Shown: positions 1 to 10,699, numbered from the stretch's first letter. The stretch: DNA of 64,000 nucleotides from Pomphorhynchus laevis (GCA_012934845.2 WNNJ02002827.1:124001-188000); one strand, 5' to 3'. Numbers and translations: made by a program. Notes: generated from the letters alone by a model not told the origin.

Positions 1-19
1 GTCATTTGTTTATATATAA

Positions 20-455
20 TTATTGCAATTGGCAAAGTTCGCCACCTTCTTCGTCGCGCCATCTGATTGTTTTGCCGAGTTCACCACAAGTATCCACGGT
101 TGCTCGGGCGCTTTGGTTCGCGAATTGTTTGATTTTTGATTGTGATCGCGCGCTTCTGAGGCATGCGGAGGACGCTCGGGCTATTATGAATGAGATCCGA
201 CGCTTTAAGTGTGTCACGGCATGCGCGAATTCAATAATAACCCCTTGCGCTTTTGCCGTTGCTATCCGCTTTACCAAGGCGTGCGACGCTTTTCCCATAC
301 CACCTGACGGAGGAAATATCAGCAGAATGAATTTACCGTGCTCTACTTTCGTCACCCTTTCTAGATATTTGGCATTTTTTCGCGACACATTGTAGTCAAA
401 TGCTGGATCGACTGGCCGGCTGACGTACGACTGAGCAAAAATATCTAGAAAGGCT
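20..455 (-). pseudogene. 3' fragment of RT/restriction-like-endonuclease (RLE) LINE, copy 1
   Basis: Minus-strand reading gives only the C-terminal nuclease part of the RLE element that is complete at 44047-47001. The aligned motifs are a FLD-type strand (AFLDIFAQSY), then KYLERV..VEHGKF and a GG..G turn, which correspond to FLDICVFN, KYLERV..IEHASF and GGAG in the complete copy. The RT, Cys cluster and first nuclease aspartate are missing, so this is a 5'-truncated dead copy. The reading changes frame near 390. It lies head-to-tail with two further copies at 506 and 1100. LINE family membership is clear from the shared motifs; the exact 5' edge near 455 is approximate. Confidence 0.75.
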
Positions 456-461
456 GTTGTA

Positions 462-940
462 TACCTTTTTAAAGAAAGAAAATTAATTATTACAACATTG
501 AAGAGTCAGAATGTCATGCTTCTGTAAACGGTTTTGCCTGAATGGAACGGCGATCTTGGAGCCCGAAGCGAGGCCGAGCATGAACGCATGATGGAAAAGG
601 CAATACGTCTTTTCAAGCGAATGAGATTATCCGCGAAATACTGTGGATGTGCCTCGGATTTCTTACGAGTGATTGACCGCAACAGCGATACTGTACTTGC
701 ACCCATGCCTGCTGATGTGGAAAAAACAAGGGGCATAAAACTACCATGCTCTACCAGTTCGATTCGCTCCCCGTATTTTGAAATCTTGCGTTTTTCGTTG
801 AACTCGAAGGCGGAACGGGCACTACGATTTGCGTAAGATTGAGCAAGTGTTGAAAAAATCGTGACGTCACAGAACGTCCGCTCATATCGTTCCGCATGCA
901 ATCCAGAACATACAATATCTAGTCATGCTTGTACATCTGT
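462..940 (-). pseudogene. 3' fragment of RLE LINE, copy 2 (nuclease domain only)
   Basis: The open stretch 506-901 on the minus strand encodes the nuclease C-terminus: RTFCDVTIF, an E..KISKYGERIE.VEHGSFMPLVFS block and a SLRAPRSP end, parallel to ECTFLDICVFN, KKRKYLERV..IEHASFIPVVFS and CVRGARSA in the complete element. Upstream, about 905-940, the same frame continues with a DIVCSG-like segment, aligned to LDISCSG, after one stop. The AT-rich 462-505 segment is probably its 3' untranslated end. The copy starts almost exactly where the independent copy at 47625 starts. Confidence 0.75.
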
Positions 941-949
941 TGTATTTTT

Positions 950-2399
950 TTAAACGGAAAAATTTGTTTTAGTAATAATTTTTATTTCTTGAGAGAAAAT
1001 ACAGAATCAGGGTTCTCGCAGATGGGCCCAAAATACAAATGCTTGAATTCAAAGTCATTAAACTCTCAGATCTACCGCCTGAGACATTCGTTCATTAGTT
1101 CAGTTTTTAAAGCACCACGAATTTGCTCGCACAAGTCTGATTCCAATACATTTTCTGAACTGCGCAACGCACTCAGAATATGCCTGGTTGCTGCTCCTAG
1201 AAGCTATATTCGCCGCCCTTTTAATTACTTTGCTTGCATCAGCTCCGAGTCCTCCTAATGCTGACATAATGACCGGCAGAAATATTGCTTGTTCAATCTT
1301 TGTTACTCGTTCCGAGTACTTTGATATCTTCCTCAGTGCATGGTATCCAAACGCAGCATCAACGGACCTCAGCGCATACGACCTTGCAAATGGGTTGAAT
1401 ATCGATACGTCCATCAAGGATCGCTCAGTTTGTATGACGAAAAGACCGTGGCAACTTATGTCCAATCTCGCGTTCATATCCCTCGATGTAGCCTGACACG
1501 AAAATACAATGTTTGAGTCCACCGGTGTCAGCGTAGGCTCAATTTATGGTTTCGTAGTTACATCAGCTAGAATTCGTGCAACTGTCCAATACTATTCATG
1601 GATTCGAAAAATTTTAACAGATCTTCTGGCGTTCCCACGCACGTAACATCGTCTGCATACCATAGTTGCTGTACACGGGGGTGCAGTCCTTTCATCGAAT
1701 CAATCAACGGAATGGTGGAGGCCGCAAACGACACCATAGAGAGGGGGCCGCCTTGGGTAAAACCCTCTATTGAAGACATTATCTCATTATCCAAACGTAT
1801 TGGATTTTCCGCATAACAATTCCTCAGAATAGTTGACAGACAAGGACAGATTTTTTCCATGTTGTGCAAACTGAGCTAGCGGCCGATGACATTTAACGTG
1901 TTTCTCGCATCAATGGTCAAGATGCACTTTCCCAACCCACTATGTAAGGCTTTTCTTGTTGTCCGAACAATGTATTCAATTCCTGCTTGTTGTCCTGCAC
2001 ATAATTGTGTGTTTCCGGCGACTGACTTAATCTGGAGCGATATTACCGTCAAAACTGCCTTCGCTATGATCCTCCGATACACCTCTCCAATACCGATCGG
2101 TCTGACTCCCGGATTTTTACTAAGGGCAATCAACCTGATCGCTACTAAAGCACTTGTGGTACCTCTCTGAACTGGAACACACGCTAGTCTTTTTGACAGG
2201 GAAGCGAGGGCCGTAGCAAGACGAAATGAATCTCTATCAAAGCCGCTCAAAAATACTTGCCATCCAGAAGCATCTACCCCGGACGGCCCGGCCGCTCCAC
2301 GAGTCCGAGCTGCACAAGATTGGATGATCCTTCCGTCAATCTGCTCAAAGAGAGAGTGATGAAACTCTGCACTGCCGTATAATTCTCTGTCAAGTATTA
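950..2399 (-). pseudogene. RLE LINE copy 3: 3' half, interrupted upstream by a Ty3 insertion
   Basis: Reading down the minus strand, 2399-1876 carries the RT fingers (AGPSGVDASGW, then a GVRPIGIGEVYRRI motif and an LCAGQQAG motif), 1869-1567 carries FTQGGPLSM and the catalytic palm WYADD, and 1522-1100 carries the nuclease (NARLDISCHG, MDVSIFN, KYSERV, GGLG). The stretch between palm and nuclease that is about 270 codons long in the complete copy is almost wholly deleted. The 3' UTR at 950-1099 holds a motif shared with the complete copy (GGGTTC.CGCA.ATGGGCC on the plus strand near 1010). A Ty3 element sits at 2405; the N-terminal part of the same copy resumes at 10700. Confidence 0.8.
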
Positions 2400-2404
2400 C
2401 TGAC

Positions 2405-2528
2405 TGTGATGAAAATTACCTTACCATTTATATTGTAAATCTTAACCCTTAATGTTAACTATTTACACTTACTGATTTGTAGATATTACTCAATAAAGCT
2501 TTTTACAAGCGTATCTGTTTACACTACA
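2405..2528 (+). repeat. 5' LTR of outer Ty3 element
   Basis: About 124 bp, starting TGTGATGAAA and ending ACACTACA, repeated directly at 10558-10694. It contains an AATAAA signal at 2492-2497 that fits the LTR polyadenylation site. Immediately downstream, 2530-2544 is the reverse complement of 2483-2497 inside this LTR, the arrangement seen in self-primed LTR elements. Confidence 0.88.
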
Positions 2529-2533
2529 ATTTA

Positions 2534-3480
2534 TTGAGTAATATTATCTCTATGGCGGAATCTCATCTACGACCAGAGCGTCTGACGATATTACCCGACG
2601 ATCCTAAAGCGCAGGATCACTTCCGTCATTGGTCCGTGACGTTCAAAAATTACATTCTAAAGCTGGCAGTAGAGTATGAAGACTCGCAACTATACACGCT
2701 ATTCAATTTCGTATCGCCAGCAGTGTTTAAGCTCATCAGAACGTGTGCGAACTACACTGACGCCATAAAGTTGCTCAGTGAGCGATATGAGCGGCCAGTT
2801 AGCCAAGTATGCGCCCGACACATGCTGCGGTGTCGGAAGCAAAGTTCGAATGAAACGTTCGACCGATACTTATCCGAACTACGTCTGCTGGCAGCGGAAT
2901 GCAACTTCGAAGCCATGACCGCCGAGAGCTATCACGATGAGACGCTTCTTGACGCCATAATCACCGGAATCTATTCTGATCATATTCGCCAACGATTGCT
3001 GGAAAACTCCGAATTGCATTTACAAACAGCATGTACTCAAATTCGGTCTCTCGAATTAGCCGAGTCGAGGGTCAAATCATACGGCGCACCTAACCGGCTT
3101 GCATCTGCAGTACATAATGAATCCGTTGAGGAAACGGTACATCCCAACCACAACTCGACAGCCATAAATGCCGAGCAAGTTGCAGCAGCTGATAAATCAA
3201 GTACGTGGAAATGCTACTTCTGCGGTGGAAAATTCAAGCATGCAAGGAAACATTGTCTCGCACGAAATTCGGTATGCAATAAGTGTCAGAAAACAGAACA
3301 CTTCGCCAAGGTTGGCCGATCGGGGCACTGTAACGCTGCATTCCAAAGTAACGGCGGGCTTTGCGGATCAAGCGGCAGCATTGCTACACAAAAGGTATTT
3401 GTTAACGGCATTTGCCTAAACGCTTTATTTGACACTGGGAGCACATTGAACTTCGTAAGCTCGAATCACATAACACGATT
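2534..3480 (+). pseudogene. gag and protease region of outer Ty3 element (fossil)
   Basis: A gag-type open region beginning near the 5' LTR: capsid-like helical segment, then two CCHC zinc knuckles (CYFCGG...H....C and CNKCQ...H) and, further along, the aspartic protease signature LFDTGS. The order gag, knuckles, protease is that of Ty3 elements. Part of a broken element and therefore not listed as an active gene. Confidence 0.8.
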
Positions 3481-3492
3481 AAATGTGAAAGT

Positions 3493-6245
3493 GTGGCGTC
3501 TGCAATCCAAAATATCAATGCATCCTCCGGAATTCAGTTAACTTCAAAAGGTTCAATAACAGTCGACATTCGTATGCAAGGAAAGCTATTTCGTAATGTA
3601 AAACTACTGATTCTAGACGATCTTTGTTCAGACCTAATCCTTGGTATCGACTTTATGAAGAGACATTCCAACATCCAATTTCGATTTCACGGTCAAGAAG
3701 AACCAATTTCATTGAGAGTAATGAACATTGCTGAGCCTCCAAAGCTATTTGAGCACCTAAAAGAAAACTGTACACCTATTATTACAAAATCTCGAAAATA
3801 CACACGCGAGAACTATGCGTTTATACGTAATGAGATAGACAAACTTCTACGGGAACACATAATTGAGCCGAGCACATCGCCTTGTCGAGCACAAGCATTC
3901 GTGACAACTAACCAGCGAAGAAAGAAACGAATGGTTGTGGACTATTCGAAGACAATAAACCAATATACACATATCGACGGATATCCACTTCCAAACATAG
4001 AGAACCTGATCACGGAAATATCTCAATACAAATTGTTCTCAACTATTGATCTTGAATCCGCCTATCACCAAGTCGAAATTCACCCATCCGATCGTCAATA
4101 TACGGCATTCGAAGCATGCGGCAAACTTTATCAATTTACAAGGATTCCTTTTGGTTTAACGAACGCGGTAGCATGCTTTCAAAGAATCATGGATAAAATA
4201 ATCGCGGACAATGATTTGACCGACACATACGTGTCGGTCAAAGACTGTCAAAGACTGTCACGTGGACCCGCCGGTACATCGATATGAGTATGGTCTGGCA
4301 AATTCTTAATGATTTGGATCATCCACTTCGAGATTGTCTTCATTTGCGCTCATCCAATATCCTCCGAGGCCATGGTTTAACCCTGCGACGTGAAAGGATA
4401 AGAAAATCACGAGCTGTTCAATTTGATCGGCGAGTTGTATCTCTGTGGAATAGGCTTGGAGAGTCAACAGTGTTCAGTAGCAATATCAACGAATTCAAAA
4501 AGAAATTACGGATGGAGGATGCCATGGGGAAAGCTGCTTTTCCGTATTTGTGATACTTTTATTATTTTCTTTTTTTCTGCAGTGAACCAGCCAATTAAGC
4601 CATGCTTTTATGTGCTGTTGAAACATTAATAATAATACGTCTACCTAGACGACATCACTATATGTGGACGCACAAGAGAGGAGCATGACCGAAATGTAGA
4701 TCGATTTCTTTCAGTCTGTACATTATTAAACTTAAAGTTCAAAAATGGAAAATGCAAATTCTGTAGAGAATAAATCAACCTTCTCGGATATCAGATCAGA
4801 AATTATAGCTTCAAACCAGACCCAGAACGATTTGAGCATATGAAATCCCTGCCAATTCCATCATGTCAGTCTGAACTTAAACGAGTGCAAGGTATGTTTG
4901 CTTACTATGCGAATTGGATAGCAAACTTTTCACTCAAAATGGCAAAAATTAAAGTTTCACAGTTTCCTATGAATGATGAGGCAATCGCAGCGTTCGAAGG
5001 CATAAAATCGGACATGAAAGCCGCACTATATCACATTGGCAACATTAAGCCATTAACTGTCGAAACTGACGGATCTGCGACAACCATAGACGCATATCTC
5101 AGCCAAGAAGGAAGACCAGTGGCCTTTTTCTCTCGGTCGTTGACCAATCCGGAGTTGCGATATTCGGCAATTGAGAAAGAAGCCCATGCTATTGTGGAGT
5201 AACTTCGAAAGTGGAGACACCACCTTATCGGACGCCCCTTTACGATTATTACTGATCAAAGGTCCGTATCGTTCATGCTAAACAACAAGAGCAAGAGCCA
5301 AATCAAAAATGAGAAGATTAATAGATGGCGCCTCGAACTATCAGAGTTCGAATTTAAGATTATCTACAGACCTGGCAAACAAAACCACGTTGCCGACACT
5401 TTAACGCGAGTCTGCGCAGCAGGGTCTGATCTAGCCTCACTTAAACAGCTACACGTTGATTTGTGCCATCCTGGAATACGACGCTTAACAGCATATGTAC
5501 GAAAAAACAATCTACCGTTTTCATGCGACGACGTAAGACTAACTTACAATAACTGCTTAGTTTGTTCAGAGATAAACCCCCAGTATCCACATCTAGAAGG
5601 ATCCCATGTTATAAAGTCGACTCGTCCATTTGAGCGGCTATCCATGGATTTCAAAGGTCCTTTACCAACATCAACACAAAGAAATCCTTACCTCCTGGTC
5701 GTGGTCGACGAATACAGTCGTTTTCCATTCGGTTTCCCCTGCAAAGACACCAGTTCACAAACAGTGATTGAGAAGCTTGAACTGCTATTTTCGACGTTCG
5801 GCACCTCGGAGTTTATACATTCTGATAACGCAACTTGCTTCAGGTCAACCGAGCTGAAACAATACTTATTTTCTCGGAACATATCCTCAAGTCATTCGTC
5901 TCCATTCAATCCCAGAGGAAACGGACAAGCAGAATGATTTGTCGGCCAGATTTGGACTACGATACGTCTAGCGCTACGCACTCTTAATCTTGGAATAAAA
6001 GACTTGGAGAAAGTCCTACAAGCACGCCCTCAACTGCAGTCGTAGCTTACTATGTACAGTCACTAACGAATGTCCACACGATAGGATTTTCAGATACAGC
6101 CGACGATGCCTTAAACAAAACCAACTCCCGCAATAGCTGACGCGCGCGCAGTCCGTGTTAGTGAAAAACCACAACCGAACATCCAAACATTGTCCTAACT
6201 TACTGCCAGCCAAACTAGAGAATATAAATCCTTATTATTCAACAG
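3493..6245 (+). pseudogene. pol region of outer Ty3 element (fossil)
   Basis: Reverse transcriptase (VVDYSKTIN, TIDLESAYHQ, FGLTNAVA), RNase H (VETDGSA, RSLTNPELRYSAIEKEAHAIVE), the integrase H2C2 finger (LCHPG...C..C) and the integrase core (MDFKGPLP, VVDEYSRFPF, HSDNATCF) can be followed. Several breaks and a LINE tail insertion (about 4232-4636) interrupt it; the end is cut by the inner Ty3 element at 6253 and its remaining tail is at 10199-10557. Confidence 0.82.
4232..4636 (+). mobile_element. 5'-truncated LINE 3' end inserted in the outer Ty3 element
   Basis: An open frame at 4284-4553 encodes the C-terminal tail typical of APE-type LINEs: an RGHGLTLRRERIRKSRAVQFDRRVVSLWNRL block, closely like RGHNFTLAHRRVIRSKTVQFGHRIVGKWNRL at 43680-43770. 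It is followed by a short 3' UTR ending in (AAT)n at about 4626-4636. The insert splits the RT region of the host Ty3 element, with ACGT on both edges as a possible short target duplication. Same family as 43200-43908 and probably the minus-strand element 19436-21470. Confidence 0.75.
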
Positions 6246-6252
6246 TCTCATT

Positions 6253-6349
6253 GTGATAACCAGAGAGAATAAATGGCTTTTATTCACAAATCTACAAATA
6301 GTAGGTAAAGTTAAATATAAATGATAAAGTAATTAAATGTGATACCACA
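6253..6349 (-). repeat. 3' LTR of inner Ty3 element
   Basis: About 97 bp, plus-strand edges TGTGATAACC and GATACCACA; near-identical to 10096-10193. On the minus strand it starts right after a short purine-rich stretch at the end of pol. Confidence 0.88.
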
Positions 6350-6350
6350 T

Positions 6351-9197
6351 TCATCCCATGTGATAGTTTTGGAAGTATGCAGGACTTCTTCGACTTCTTG
6401 TACTTCGTCGGTAGAATTCTCTAGTTGTCACGGGATGATGGTTTGCCTCAGGAATTGATGTCCTCTTTGAACTCAAGTTCATATCGATATTGTCAGTGGC
6501 ATCATATTGCTTTCCGTTATTGTTATCATCTTCATAGTCTGGCTGGTTCCTATCGAAGCTATCTTGACAGTCGTCATCCCCGTCCCTTGACAATCCCGAA
6601 CTACGAATATCCGAACTGTCTGGATCCTTGTAAATGGAGGTTTCTGAAGGATAACGAGATAGGTGTCGAGTTGAAATATTTGCTTCTTTCCCAGATGGAA
6701 GTTCGATATGAGCCGTGTTTGGATTCGCGTTTATCAGTTTAGCTTTGAGCAATTTATCGTCGTATTTGTCGTGTTTGTAAAAGTTTCGCACGAATACAGA
6801 TCCGGGACGACGGAGCCATTCTGGTAAATTGAATTTAATTAATGGGCGTCTAGAGAAGTTGAAGATTCTATCATGAGGTGTCGAGCCAGTTGAGGTGCAT
6901 AATAGTCCTCGAATAGATTGAAGGCTTTCAGCGAGGACCGTTTCCCAAGCAGCAACCGGACGATTGTAGTCTCTAAGCCGCAAAAGTACAGCGCTCCATA
7001 ATATACCGTTATAGCGTTCGATCTGTCCGTTGCCTAGCGGAATGTACGGAGAAGAGTGACTTGCTACCGTGCCAATACTCTCCAGATAATCAGAGAATTC
7101 TTTCGACATGAAGGATGACCCGCGATCGGAATGTACAAACTCAGGTGGACCAAATATTGTCACTATACCAAGCAAGCAATTTATCACTGTTTGAGCGGAC
7201 ATATCACGGCATGCAAATTCAAAGGGATAACGAGAATATTCATCGACGGCTGTAAGCAAATATTTCTTGCCTGATGAACTGGGCAAAGGACCTTTGAAGT
7301 CAAGTGAAATTCTTTCGAAAGGTCGTGTTGCTCTGATGAGGGCAGTTTTTGGAGGCTTGACGAAGTTTGGTTTCAACAACGAACAGGTAACGCAATGAGA
7401 TACAACATAACAAACGTCTTCAGTGCTATATGGAAGTTGATTCGATTGAACGAAGTGATACAAACGATTGACTCCTGGGTGGCAAAGCGTAGCGTGAAGT
7501 TCATAAAGAAGCTTGAGATCTTTCTGTTTGTTAAAGTAACCGCAACTTGAAGCACAAATATCCCTAGACATTGAGTCGGCCGCATAATTCAACTTTCCAG
7601 GCCGGTAAAGTATACAATATTTGAACTCAGATAGATCGAGACGCCATCTTTGCACTTTTTCATTTTTAATTTTACTCTTATGATTCCTGTCAAATATGAA
7701 TGAAACTGACCTTTGATCCGTTAGAACATTGAAAGTTCGTCCAGACAAATAGTGCCTCCAGTATCGCAATGCTTCAACGATGGCAAGGGCCTCTTTCTCA
7801 ATAGCGGAATGTCCAACGACACTCTTACTAAGTGTATGCGAATAAAATGCGACGGGTTTGTTATCCTGCGTTAATACAGCACCGATAGCATAAAGGGATG
7901 CGTCAGTCTCTACTGTAAATGTCTTATTGAAATCAATGGGTGTTAGAGTAGCTGAAATAATACGATCACGAATTATCTCAAATGAGCGCTTTGCTGCAGG
8001 TATAATAGGAAATATCGTGGTTTCAGCTAACGGACGAATCTGCGACGAAAAATTTTGAATCCATTTGGAATAATGTGAGAAAAGGCCGACAATTCTTCGC
8101 AGTTGACGTTTATTTTGAGGTACCTGCAGTTCTCGCAAAGGTGAGACACGATTAGGATCAGGCCGTTTAATACCACTACCAACTTGATATCCCAGAATAT
8201 TGATCATCGTTTTATTAATCATACATTTCGATTCATTTAGTGTTATTCGGTACCTAGAAGCAACTTCACGAAACTTGGCCAGATTTGTATCATGTTCTTG
8301 CTGTGTTTTGCCGCACACAATGATATCGTCGAGGTATGAATAGGTGCCGGTTAAGTTTTCTTTCTCTATGATCTCGTTGATTATTCGCTGGAAGGCGGCT
8401 ACAGCATTCGTGAGTCCAAAAGGCATACGCTGAAATTGATAGAGTCGACCATCTGCCTCGAATGCGGTCAAGAATTTTTCGTTTGCTCGCAAAGGAACTT
8501 GATGGTAAGCACTTTTTAAATCGAGGGTGCTAAACACGTTATTGGACGATATGGTGTCGATTAGATCGTCAATTCGGGGCATGGGATAAGCGTCGAGGAC
8601 CGTGAATCTATTTACGGTCTGCGAGTAATCTACTACTAGACGACGACGTCCTTCTCTGTTTACAATAAGAACTTGCGTACGCCACGGTGAGCGACTGCGC
8701 TCGATGATGCCTTCGGACAACATTCGTTTTACTTCCGAAGCAATAAAGCGGCGATCTTCGATATTACGGCGCCGGGACGGAATTGATACAGGTTTCCAGT
8801 TTTTAAAATCGTCTGAAAATAACGACGGTATATCGATTTCCATGCTCGATAGTTGCCCAATGGTTAATGTTTCTTGCTTAGCATCTCTTCGAAGTCGAAT
8901 GGAAACACTTGAATGCAAGCGCAGGAATGGATGACCAAGTATGAGATCACGACAAAGATGAGGCATGACGAAGCATTGAATGTCAGTATAGTTTCGGTCA
9001 CAGTAAGATATCGGTAATACGCATCGTTCATTGCATACGGATGTAAATGATGAATTAGCCATGTAAATCCTAACACAACAAGATTCTGTAGGAATACCTA
9101 GTTTTCGAATAACTGATGAATCGACAAAGTTGGAAGAGCTCCCTGTATCGATAAGAGCATCCAGCTGTTGTGTTCCAACGCGAACTTGTACCGTCAT
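6351..9197 (-). CDS. pol polyprotein region of inner Ty3 element
   Basis: A 948-codon open frame carrying the usual Ty3 pol order. Protease signature LIDTGSSSNF lies near residues 15-24. RT follows with VVDYSQTVNRF, TLDLKSAYHQ, FGLTNAVAAF and the catalytic YLDD near residue 292. RNase H shows VETDASLYAIGAV and SAIEKEALAIVEALRYWRHYL. Integrase has an H2C2 finger (LCHPG...H..C..C) near 585-620 and a core with SLDFKGPLP, AVDEYSRYPF and HSDRGSSF. The tail is acidic (QDSFDRNQPDYEDDNN). This is a mobile-element polyprotein, not a host gene; gag lies upstream in a separate frame. Confidence 0.9.
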   Translation of the reverse strand: MTVQVRVGTQQLDALIDTGSSSNFVDSSVIRKLGIPTESCCVRIYMANSSFTSVCNERCVLPISYCDRNYTDIQCFVMPHLCRDLILGHPFLRLHSSVSIRLRRDAKQETLTIGQLSSMEIDIPSLFSDDFKNWKPVSIPSRRRNIEDRRFIASEVKRMLSEGIIERSRSPWRTQVLIVNREGRRRLVVDYSQTVNRFTVLDAYPMPRIDDLIDTISSNNVFSTLDLKSAYHQVPLRANEKFLTAFEADGRLYQFQRMPFGLTNAVAAFQRIINEIIEKENLTGTYSYLDDIIVCGKTQQEHDTNLAKFREVASRYRITLNESKCMINKTMINILGYQVGSGIKRPDPNRVSPLRELQVPQNKRQLRRIVGLFSHYSKWIQNFSSQIRPLAETTIFPIIPAAKRSFEIIRDRIISATLTPIDFNKTFTVETDASLYAIGAVLTQDNKPVAFYSHTLSKSVVGHSAIEKEALAIVEALRYWRHYLSGRTFNVLTDQRSVSFIFDRNHKSKIKNEKVQRWRLDLSEFKYCILYRPGKLNYAADSMSRDICASSCGYFNKQKDLKLLYELHATLCHPGVNRLYHFVQSNQLPYSTEDVCYVVSHCVTCSLLKPNFVKPPKTALIRATRPFERISLDFKGPLPSSSGKKYLLTAVDEYSRYPFEFACRDMSAQTVINCLLGIVTIFGPPEFVHSDRGSSFMSKEFSDYLESIGTVASHSSPYIPLGNGQIERYNGILWSAVLLRLRDYNRPVAAWETVLAESLQSIRGLLCTSTGSTPHDRIFNFSRRPLIKFNLPEWLRRPGSVFVRNFYKHDKYDDKLLKAKLINANPNTAHIELPSGKEANISTRHLSRYPSETSIYKDPDSSDIRSSGLSRDGDDDCQDSFDRNQPDYEDDNNNGKQYDATDNIDMNLSSKRTSIPEANHHPVTTREFYRRSTRSRRSPAYFQNYHMG

Positions 9198-9199
9198 GT

Positions 9200-10076
9200 C
9201 GTCAAGTTTAGATGCATCACCATTTGCATTTTGACAGGATATGATATTAAGTGATTCACAGTCGGAAGCGTATGGTCGAGTACTACGATTGTATTTTCCT
9301 CGAGATCAAAGCAACTTAGTTCGACAAACGTTTTCGTAGTGTCCACGTTTTAAGCAGAAGGAACATTCAGCATCCCGGGCTGGACAACGATTTCGTGTAT
9401 GCATAACTCCACCACAAAAGTAGCACCTTTTCTTGTTGATCTTTTGAGCTACGGCAATAGATTCTTCACTTTCAGAAATATCAGTATTTCCTTTTGAACC
9501 TTTGGTTTCCCTTAAGGCATTTACTGTGAATTCGGATGTGTGTTGATATTCGTTTGATTGAGTTTGAGCTGCTTCAATCGTTCGAGCGACTTAATAAGCT
9601 TTCTCTTTGTCGATGTCATTAGTCTCAAGTATGCGTTGACGAATCTCGTTCGATTGTAAACCCGTAATAAATGAATCGCAAATAAGAATATCGCGCAGCT
9701 CCTTAGCTTTCACATCTTTGAAGGTGCATTGTCGCGCAAGTGTTTCAAGACGATCCACATAGTTAGATATCGATTCATCGAGAGTTTGTCGTGCAGAACA
9801 CAGTAGATGTCGTTTGTAAACCGAATTTGTAGATTTTATGAATGCTTTGTCGAGGACATCCATTGCTGAATCATAATCCAGGCACTCGTCAATCTTGTCG
9901 AATAATTGAGCGGAAATTGAGATTTTCAGGAGATCAAGTTTGTCATCTTGTGAATCCATTTTGATGCGTTTGATAAATGTTTCGAAGCGATATCGCCAGT
10001 GACCCCATTCGCGTTCTGCTTCAGGACAGTCTGTCGTTAGTTTGAGTGTGTCCGGCTTGAACAGAGTATCCATCAA
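9200..10076 (-). pseudogene. gag region of inner Ty3 element (fossil)
   Basis: The minus-strand segment from 10076 encodes a gag-type capsid region (EREWGHWRYRFETF, LDESISNYVDRLETLARQC), followed towards 9330 by CCHC knuckle sequence. This arrangement matches gag of the outer Ty3 element and of the fossil at 56230. Treated as part of a near-whole fossil. Confidence 0.78.
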
Positions 10077-10095
10077 GACAATTTGTGAATAAAAT

Positions 10096-10193
10096 TGTGA
10101 TAACCAGAGAGAATAAATGGCTTTTATTCACAAATCTACAAATAGTAGGTAAAGTTAAATATAAATGATAAAGTAATTAAATGTGATACCACA
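10096..10193 (-). repeat. 5' LTR of inner Ty3 element
   Basis: Near-identical to 6253-6349. Directly next to it, 10081-10094 is the reverse complement of 10122-10135 within the LTR (14 of 14 bases), a probable self-complementary primer site. Confidence 0.88.
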
Positions 10194-10198
10194 CTCAT

Positions 10199-10557
10199 AC
10201 ACTAACGGGCATCATAGAACAGTCTCGAATCGCGATATTGCAAGGTTACCTCAAGAATGCTGCAACAATAACACACCAACGGATGAACTGAACGAACCAA
10301 CAATGGAAGGTGTTCGCGACCCATCAATAGACAACAACAATACGCGCCAATAACCTGCAAGGACGATATCGAAGCAATAGCGGAAGCCGGTCAAAATACA
10401 CTAAGAAGCGAAACAATGCGTGATAGCAGTCATGGCACGACACAGGGAACTTACTTCAATGACAACGACAACGATACAGACGCCAGTGGACCGAAGAGAC
10501 CAGTTAGAGCACGACAAGCGCCGAGCTACTTGCAGGATTATCTATGGCGGGGGAGAA
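10199..10557 (+). pseudogene. 3' tail of outer Ty3 pol and 3' non-coding part (fossil)
   Basis: The remaining downstream part of the outer Ty3 element after the nested insertion, ending in the purine-rich tract just before the 3' LTR. It contains Arg/Asn/Asp-rich coding-like sequence similar in style to the acidic tail of the inner pol. It holds no independent gene. Confidence 0.65.
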
Positions 10558-10694
10558 TGTGATGAAAATTACCTTACCATTTATATTGTAAATCTTAACC
10601 CTTAATGTTAACTATTTACACTTACTGATTTACTACTTTGTTTTGTAGATATTACTCAATAAAGCTTTTTACAAGCGTATCTGTTTACACTACA
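10558..10694 (+). repeat. 3' LTR of outer Ty3 element
   Basis: About 137 bp; same edges as the 5' copy at 2405-2528 but 13 bp longer because of extra sequence (ACTACTTTGTTTT-like) before TGTAGATATTACTC. Followed by the CTGAC target duplication. Confidence 0.88.
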
Positions 10695-10699
10695 CTGAC

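Larger units (their letters stand above)
6253..10193 (-). mobile_element. Inner Ty3/gypsy element, mag-like (nearly whole)
   Basis: A minus-strand LTR element nested in the outer Ty3 element. Terminal repeats of about 97 bp lie at 6253-6349 and 10096-10193 and are almost identical, and the 5-bp target duplication CTCAT is intact at 6248-6252 and 10194-10198, so it is young. Parts on the minus strand: 5' LTR, gag with CCHC knuckles, protease, RT, RNase H, integrase, 3' LTR. It looks nearly whole, with about one or two breaks. It is younger than the outer element because it interrupts it. Confidence 0.9.
2405..10694 (+). mobile_element. Outer Ty3/gypsy element, mag-like, short LTRs (fossil)
   Basis: An LTR retroelement fossil on the plus strand, bounded by direct terminal repeats and flanked by a 5-bp target duplication CTGAC (2400-2404 and 10695-10699). 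Parts in order: 5' LTR, gag with zinc knuckles, protease, reverse transcriptase, RNase H, integrase, a purine-rich tract (GGCGGGGGAGAA) and 3' LTR. It is broken in several places and additionally carries two insertions: a LINE tail at about 4232-4636 and a complete minus-strand Ty3 element at 6253-10193. The very short LTRs and gag/pol type suggest the mag lineage of Ty3 elements. Its LTR copies are close in sequence apart from a 13-bp length difference, implying modest age. Confidence 0.88.

Noticed and set aside
4284-4629. Independent host gene inside the Ty3 element
   Set aside because: The protein is a LINE C-terminal tail with an (AAT)n end, not a host family.
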